From: Bifidobacteriaceae bacterium
GTDB lineage: Bacteria > Actinomycetota > Actinomycetes > Actinomycetales > WQXJ01
Reading direction: 5' to 3'
NCBI GenBank assembly: GCA_031278675.1
Contig: JAITJY010000326.1
Span: 1-11,013, forward strand
DNA: 11,013 bases
The translations under genes were made by a program, and so were the position numbers. Position 1 is the stretch's first letter. Every line of letters starts with the position of its first letter. The notes below the pieces were generated by a model. The model saw only the letters and a list, made by a program, of their open reading frames with translations. It did not search any database and was not told where the DNA came from. Positions 6,685 through 11,013 of the stretch are shown one piece after another.

Positions 6685-8076
6685 TCAGGTGATGCCCATC
6701 TGGCCCAGGAGGTCGTCTTCAGCCGGCTTGGCCTCGACGGCTCTGGAGTCCGCCTCAGACGGCACCCCGTCCAAGGCCTGCTGGGCCAGCTTGCGCTGGG
6801 TCTCCTGGAGCTCGTCCTTGATTGTGACCTCGCCCGCTTCCAACGCTTTGACGTTGCGCTCGCGCAGTTGGCGCCCGGCGGCGTCCGCCGCCACGATCGC
6901 CTGGCACTGCCGTTTGACCGAGTCGATCACCGCCCACACCGTCTCCTCGCTGATGACCGGCGCCTGGGAGGCCTCAGCCACCATCCCAATGGTCTTGGCG
7001 GTCTCGTCAAAAGACTGGCGGATCATCTTGTTGACGCCCTCTTGGACAGCCATGCCCATCTCAGCGCCATCGCGGGCCAGGGCGGACTGCTGCCACAACG
7101 CCAGCGAGTGCCGCGCCGATGGGATGCCCATAGTGCGGAAAGTCTGCAACCGCCGGCGCAGTGAGAACTGCGTCAAGACCAGGTTGCGGGTGGCCGGGGC
7201 GTGCGCAAAGCCCATGAACAACTGCTGGCGCCAGTCGACAAACGTCTTGCCCAACTCAGAGGAAGCGGCCGCCAAGTTGGCGTGGATCTCGCGCAGTTCG
7301 CCAACCGTGATCTGCTCGCCCTTCCACTCCACCGAAGTGGCCTCGCCCTCAGGCCCCTCGGTGGCGGCGGCCAAAACGTCATCGGCCTGCTTGAACTCAG
7401 CCCGAATCACCTCCGCCACCTCCTCCAGCGCGGCCAGGACAGCTACCACCTGGTCCATGTGCTCCAAGGTCTGCTTGTGCAACAACTGGCCCCGGGTGAC
7501 GTTCTCGCCCAGCTTGTTCTCCATGTCAAGCAGCTTGCCCTCGGCCAGGTCCAGCTTGTCCACAATCGGCTTGGACTCGCGGGCCAGCGTGGCCACGGTG
7601 TATTTGGTGGACTTGAACCACTTCTTCAGCTTCGAGACGTTCTCTTCCATCGTCTTATTGCGGAACCGCTTCTCAAAGCCGTCCATCTCCCGCAGCAGGT
7701 CGTTGACCAGTTGGTCCGCGTCCGGCACCCGGATGGAGCGCTGGGCGTCCAGCAATTGCACGGTGGCGGCGTTCATCTTGGTCAGCACCGGCTCCCCGAA
7801 CTGGATGATGGCGTTCATGTCGCCGATCATCTTGCCCGCCAAGGCCGGCGCGCCAGTCTTCAGCGCCTTGACCTGATCCGGCGAGAGCAAGCTCCTGAAC
7901 TGGAACTTCGCCTCGCCTGGGGCCTGCGCCGCGGCATCGGCCGGGGCCACCTCGGTCAGGGCCTTCTCCAGCGGGGTCTGTGGGACGGCGCTGTCCGCTC
8001 CCTTCAACAGCGAGCCCATGTCCACGCCTGGGATGGCGGCCACCACCGCCGCGTCGTCGGTTGCTACTTCAGCCAT
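6685..8076 (-). CDS. telA: TelA family toxic-anion/tellurite resistance protein
   Basis: A 463-residue soluble, strongly helical protein matching the TelA family (PF05816). Seen: an acidic, Ala-rich N-terminus (1-55), then long amphipathic helices with heptad character. Features include a charged block (FEKRFRNKTMEENVSKLKKW, 134-153), KLDLAEGKLLDMENKLGENV (174-193) and a C-terminal core around ALWQQSALARDGAEMG (326-341). There is no signal peptide or TM, so it is cytoplasmic. Known: the family is linked to tellurite and other chemical stress resistance and is encoded near Ter-type genes, but its biochemistry is unsettled. ATG 8076 was chosen because AGAAAGG lies 8 nt upstream and the open frame to 8202 is a shadow of the preceding gene. 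It overlaps that gene by 8 nt, so the two are probably co-translated. Resistance to a particular anion is not shown. Confidence 0.92.
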   Translation of the reverse strand: MAEVATDDAAVVAAIPGVDMGSLLKGADSAVPQTPLEKALTEVAPADAAAQAPGEAKFQFRSLLSPDQVKALKTGAPALAGKMIGDMNAIIQFGEPVLTKMNAATVQLLDAQRSIRVPDADQLVNDLLREMDGFEKRFRNKTMEENVSKLKKWFKSTKYTVATLARESKPIVDKLDLAEGKLLDMENKLGENVTRGQLLHKQTLEHMDQVVAVLAALEEVAEVIRAEFKQADDVLAAATEGPEGEATSVEWKGEQITVGELREIHANLAAASSELGKTFVDWRQQLFMGFAHAPATRNLVLTQFSLRRRLQTFRTMGIPSARHSLALWQQSALARDGAEMGMAVQEGVNKMIRQSFDETAKTIGMVAEASQAPVISEETVWAVIDSVKRQCQAIVAADAAGRQLRERNVKALEAGEVTIKDELQETQRKLAQQALDGVPSEADSRAVEAKPAEDDLLGQMGIT

Positions 8077-9235
8077 TGTTGCTGCCTTTCTCTTGGTTTG
8101 GCGCTGGGGCGCCGCCGGGGGCGGAGCCGTACACGTCGGACAGTTTGGGGCTTGCCGCGCTGGCCACCAGCGAGTCCAGGGCGACCTGGAACTCCAGGTC
8201 ACGGGAGGCGTTGACCTGGCGAATGTTCTCTATGACTTGGCCTCGGACAGCGGCCATCGCGTCCCAGACCTCGCGGGCGCGCCCCTCGGGGTTCTCCCAC
8301 AGCCTCGGATTGTCACGAATGTCTTTGAAATAGTCCGCCTCAAGCGCTATCAGCAGCTTCTTGAGGGTGTCCGCGTAGGCGATCATCGCCATCCGCGTCT
8401 GCTGGGCGGTGCCTTTGGACTTGATCCGCCTGAACAGTTCCTGCACGTCGCCCACCACGGCGGCGATCTCCGGCCCGGCCGGCCTGCCGCCGACGGCGTA
8501 CTTCAGGTTCGAGCCGTAAAGCTGCGCCAGTTCGAGCAGGCGCTCAAGCGAGGCGCGGACAGTTTCCGCCTGGTCGCCAACGTTGAACAGCCTTGCCTCG
8601 ACCCGCTGCCGGCGCCGTTGCTGGCGTTGCGACGGCGTCAGCAGCCCGCCGATCAGCAGCACCAGAGCCACCAGCAGCCCAACGGTGAGCACCGCCCCTA
8701 CCGCTATCACCAGCAAAACTCCCACAGCAAGACCTCCTGATTCCGTTGCCGGAGGGTTGACAGTTCCGCCCGCCGCCCCGCCCGCGCCTACCAGCGCTGT
8801 CGCTATAGCCGGACCCGCTTGCACGATGGCGTCCCCGCCGTCGGCAGCACCGGCGCCGTTGAGCGCTTCCAAGATCGCCTCGCCCCCGCGATCGGCGGCC
8901 ACGCCAAACCTGTCGGTCTGGCGGTCCTCCACCACGATCAAAGCGGCCAGGCCGGCCGCCGGGCGGACCGATTGCGCCAACTGGGTGCCCGAGAACACTT
9001 CGATCCGCTCCGGCGGCACCACCAGGACGCCAACCCCGCCGGGCAGCGCGTCCCCGGCAGCCCCCGGATCGGCAATACTCGCGCCTTCTAACTCGCAGAC
9101 CACGCTGGTTAGCAGGCAATCGACGGCCTGCTGCTGAAACGGGTCGGTGGCGGCCAAAGCGGCGGACGGCATCGTGCAAGTAAAGGCGGCAACCAACGCG
9201 ACGGCCGCCCCCAAGCGGGCTGCGGAACTGTTCAC
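8069..9235 (-). CDS. Bitopic membrane protein with signal peptide, ectodomain, one TM and helical cytoplasmic domain; function unknown
   Basis: A 388-residue protein that I do not recognise as a named family. Seen: a signal peptide (1-28, cleavage likely after ALA28); a 140-residue ectodomain with two cysteines (Cys40, Cys47), a GVLVVPPERIEVFSG strand region and a Gly/Ala-rich stalk (127-167); a TM segment (about 168-199); an Arg/Gln-rich stop-transfer (SQRQQRRRQR, 202-211); then a cytoplasmic helical domain (216-358) with DIRDNPRLWENPEG (305-318) and NIRQVNASRDLEF (337-349); and a disordered tail. GTG 9235 is supported by GGAGGGA 7 nt upstream. It lies between a binding-protein/VWA gene (19-nt gap) and telA (8-nt overlap), so it plausibly couples an extracytoplasmic signal to TelA. 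By position it resembles XpaC proteins, which neighbour TelA homologues in Bacillus, but homology cannot be shown here. Confidence 0.87.
   Translation of the reverse strand: MNSSAARLGAAVALVAAFTCTMPSAALAATDPFQQQAVDCLLTSVVCELEGASIADPGAAGDALPGGVGVLVVPPERIEVFSGTQLAQSVRPAAGLAALIVVEDRQTDRFGVAADRGGEAILEALNGAGAADGGDAIVQAGPAIATALVGAGGAAGGTVNPPATESGGLAVGVLLVIAVGAVLTVGLLVALVLLIGGLLTPSQRQQRRRQRVEARLFNVGDQAETVRASLERLLELAQLYGSNLKYAVGGRPAGPEIAAVVGDVQELFRRIKSKGTAQQTRMAMIAYADTLKKLLIALEADYFKDIRDNPRLWENPEGRAREVWDAMAAVRGQVIENIRQVNASRDLEFQVALDSLVASAASPKLSDVYGSAPGGAPAPNQEKGSNNG
8085..8091 (-). promoter_or_regulatory. Ribosome binding site of telA
   Basis: AGAAAGG on the minus strand, 8 nt before ATG 8076, lying inside the last codons of the preceding gene. 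It decides the telA start. Confidence 0.65.
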
Positions 9236-9242
9236 GCGGCGC

Positions 9243-9249
9243 TCCCTCC
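9243..9249 (-). promoter_or_regulatory. Ribosome binding site of the bitopic membrane protein gene
   Basis: GGAGGGA on the minus strand, 7 nt before GTG 9235, in the 19-nt gap after the VWA gene. It confirms a GTG start that opens directly into a signal peptide. Confidence 0.75.
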
Positions 9250-9254
9250 GTCCC

Positions 9255-11013
9255 TTAGAAGTTGTTCATGACTGATCGGAAAACCTCGCTGATCTTCGTC
9301 GCGTCGGTAGCGTCGAAGACCTGGCCACCGGACGCCTGGGCGAGCCGGGCGAGGGCGTCGACATCGGCCGAGTCGGAGTAGGCGATGGCGAAGATGCGCA
9401 CCGGCGCGTCGTTGCCGCCCTCGGCGTTGTCCTGGTTGATCTGCTGCAACAGGCTGTCGATCGAACTGAGCGAGTCGGTGTCCTCGCCATCGGACAGCAC
9501 CACGATGGCGTTGATGCGGCCGGCCTCGGCGCGCTGGCTCATGTAGGTGTAGGCCAACTCGAGCGTGTCGTAGAGCGGCGTGCCCCGGCGCGTCGAGTGG
9601 GCCAGGTCGGCGATGTCGTTGCGCAGGCTCTCCTTGCCGTCTCCGAGCGGGCCGAACTCCCTGACCGCGACCACGTTGTCACGCTCCACGCCGTCGAAGA
9701 CCCCGACCAAGCCGGTTGTGAAGGCCCAGACGCCGATCTCGTCTGTCGGCCGGAAGTTGTCGACGGTGGATTTGGCCCCCTCGATGGCGGCTTCGAGGCG
9801 GGTGCGGCCGTCGCCGATCGACTCGTCCATCGAGCCGGAGATGTCGATCACCTCCAGGACGGCGGACGGTTTGCGAATCTGGGTCCACTGCTCCAAGGCG
9901 GCGGTGACCACCGCCTCAGCCGGCTTCTCCAAGGTCACGGCTGGTTTGGCGGTGTCGATGCCGACCTCGGCGTTGAGAGTGCCGGACGCATCGACGCTCG
10001 CGTCGACTGGCCGGAAACCGTATTTCGGCAGAATCTGCTGGGCGGTCGTGGTGTGCAGGAAGCTGAGAAAGGCCTCGGCGGCTGTGGTCTGCTCAGCCGT
10101 GACCCAATCGGCGCGCAGGACCACGGCCGGGTTGTCGGACCACATCGAGCCCTCGCTCGGGTAGACGGCGACCAACTTCTCCTTTGGCGGGGTCAGCGTC
10201 TCACCCGGCTGAACCGTGTGCGAGTCCGGATTGCCCAGGTTGTAGTTGTAAAGGCTGGTCTCCTCCAAGGCCACGGCGGAGACGTAATTGGCCTCGCCCC
10301 GGTCCAGCGAATCGGCCAGGCTTTGCAGCACTTTGCCGGTGGTGTCGCCGTAGTGGATGGCGGCCGACTCGAAAACTTGCGAGAACTGCGCGGCCGCGGC
10401 GACGTCATCGGCCGTCAAACCTTCTGACTTGCCGGACGCCGCGTAGGCCTGCATAAGAATGGTGGACAACCCCGTGGTGGAGGTGTTCGGGTTGGTCTTC
10501 GACAGCTTGAAGGCGCCCCACAAGGGCTTGTCGACCGAGGCCCAGCCGCCGGCCTGGACCAGGGCCTCAAAGTCCTTGATCCCGATCTCTTGGTCCGGCC
10601 AGCCGAGGGCGCGGGCCATCGCCTCCGGCATGGCGAAGACCACCGGGGTCTTGGCGAAAGACTCCGCGCCGTCCACAAAACCGCCGCCGGCCAGGGAGAC
10701 CACCCGGTCAGTCCAGATGGTCGAGGCGGGCGACCAGATGGCCGGCCATTGCTCCTGCGCGCCAATCGGCCATTCGTCGGGGCGGGCGGACAGGATCTCG
10801 GAGGCCTTGCCGGAGGTGACGTTGATCGGGTAGACAGTGGCGCATTGGGCGAGGCCTTGGCCCTGCTCGGAGTCCTTGAAGGCCTCCCCCAACTCATCCA
10901 TCAAATTGACTTTTTCGGAGGATGTGGCCACGACCAGCGGTGTGCAGCCGTCGTCGCGGATGTCGCCCCAACCGCCGATGTCCGGGTCTTCTGAGTCGGT
11001 GCCCAGTCCGGAG
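9255..11013 (-). CDS. Substrate-binding protein fused to VWA (MIDAS) domain, extracytoplasmic, N-terminus outside window
   Basis: The frame is open to the window edge: 585 residues are visible and the true start and any lipoprotein signal lie upstream. Seen, numbering from the GTG codon at 10931: a periplasmic-binding-protein-like domain (residues -6 to about 340) beginning CTPLVVATSSEK, with a second Cys30 that could form a disulfide, and a family-like TNPNTSTTGLSTIL (146-159). A VWA domain follows (about 355-558) with a complete metal-ion-dependent adhesion site: DISGS (363-367), Thr451 in RRGTPLYD and Asp481 in VVLSDGEDTDS. Known: such SBP-VWA proteins are common in actinomycetes, usually exported and lipid-anchored, with unknown ligand. 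The operon continues into a bitopic membrane protein and telA, suggesting a sensing or assembly role rather than transport, since no ABC permease is visible. Confidence 0.93.
   Translation of the reverse strand, partial: SGLGTDSEDPDIGGWGDIRDDGCTPLVVATSSEKVNLMDELGEAFKDSEQGQGLAQCATVYPINVTSGKASEILSARPDEWPIGAQEQWPAIWSPASTIWTDRVVSLAGGGFVDGAESFAKTPVVFAMPEAMARALGWPDQEIGIKDFEALVQAGGWASVDKPLWGAFKLSKTNPNTSTTGLSTILMQAYAASGKSEGLTADDVAAAAQFSQVFESAAIHYGDTTGKVLQSLADSLDRGEANYVSAVALEETSLYNYNLGNPDSHTVQPGETLTPPKEKLVAVYPSEGSMWSDNPAVVLRADWVTAEQTTAAEAFLSFLHTTTAQQILPKYGFRPVDASVDASGTLNAEVGIDTAKPAVTLEKPAEAVVTAALEQWTQIRKPSAVLEVIDISGSMDESIGDGRTRLEAAIEGAKSTVDNFRPTDEIGVWAFTTGLVGVFDGVERDNVVAVREFGPLGDGKESLRNDIADLAHSTRRGTPLYDTLELAYTYMSQRAEAGRINAIVVLSDGEDTDSLSSIDSLLQQINQDNAEGGNDAPVRIFAIAYSDSADVDALARLAQASGGQVFDATDATKISEVFRSVMNNF

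Noticed and set aside
7201..8214. 337-codon plus-strand frame over telA
   Set aside because: It is antisense to a complete TelA-family protein and has no domain or ribosome binding site of its own.
9255..10931. VWA gene starting at GTG 10931
   Set aside because: The frame stays open to the window edge and the upstream codons encode the first strand of the binding domain, including a Cys that can pair with Cys30. The real start therefore lies outside.

Overview
The window looks like a chromosomal segment of a high-GC Gram-positive actinomycete. GC content is roughly two-thirds by eye. The supporting signs are GTG starts, ATGA-type overlaps, a class A penicillin-binding protein with a Pro/Thr-rich tail, a DUF485/ActP acetate-symporter pair and a lipoprotein-type binding-protein/VWA fusion. 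The genus cannot be fixed from the sequence. All seven recognisable genes lie on the minus strand, so transcription runs from position 11013 towards position 1. The genes at both edges are truncated by the window.

Layout in transcription order. (1) 11013-6685 is a tightly packed three-gene operon. It holds a substrate-binding-protein/VWA fusion (5' end outside the window), a signal-peptide plus single-TM protein with a helical cytoplasmic domain, and a TelA-family protein. (2) A gap of about 210 nt (6474-6684) holds a small inverted repeat, a weak promoter candidate and a strong GC hairpin. (3) 6473-4405 holds a DUF485 small membrane protein and an ActP-type sodium:solute symporter, joined by an ATGA overlap. 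(4) A gap of about 90 nt is followed by a class A PBP (4311-1732) and, six bases after its stop and in the same frame, a membrane-linked CDP-glycerol glycerophosphotransferase-like protein (1725 to beyond position 1).

How the genes work together. The PBP and the TagF-like enzyme form a cell-wall pair: peptidoglycan polymerisation and cross-linking, and probably a teichoic-acid-like or other polyol-phosphate polymer. DUF485 and ActP form a known pair for uptake of acetate or other short monocarboxylates. The first operon is the most interesting part: an extracytoplasmic ligand-binding/MIDAS protein, a bitopic membrane protein and a cytoplasmic TelA protein are co-translated, which suggests an envelope-spanning stress-response module in which the middle protein is the unrecognised link. 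A second oddity is the PBP C-terminus, which carries a 63-bp in-frame tandem repeat next to a Pro/Thr hexamer microsatellite. No tRNA, rRNA, CRISPR array, transposase or phage gene was seen.
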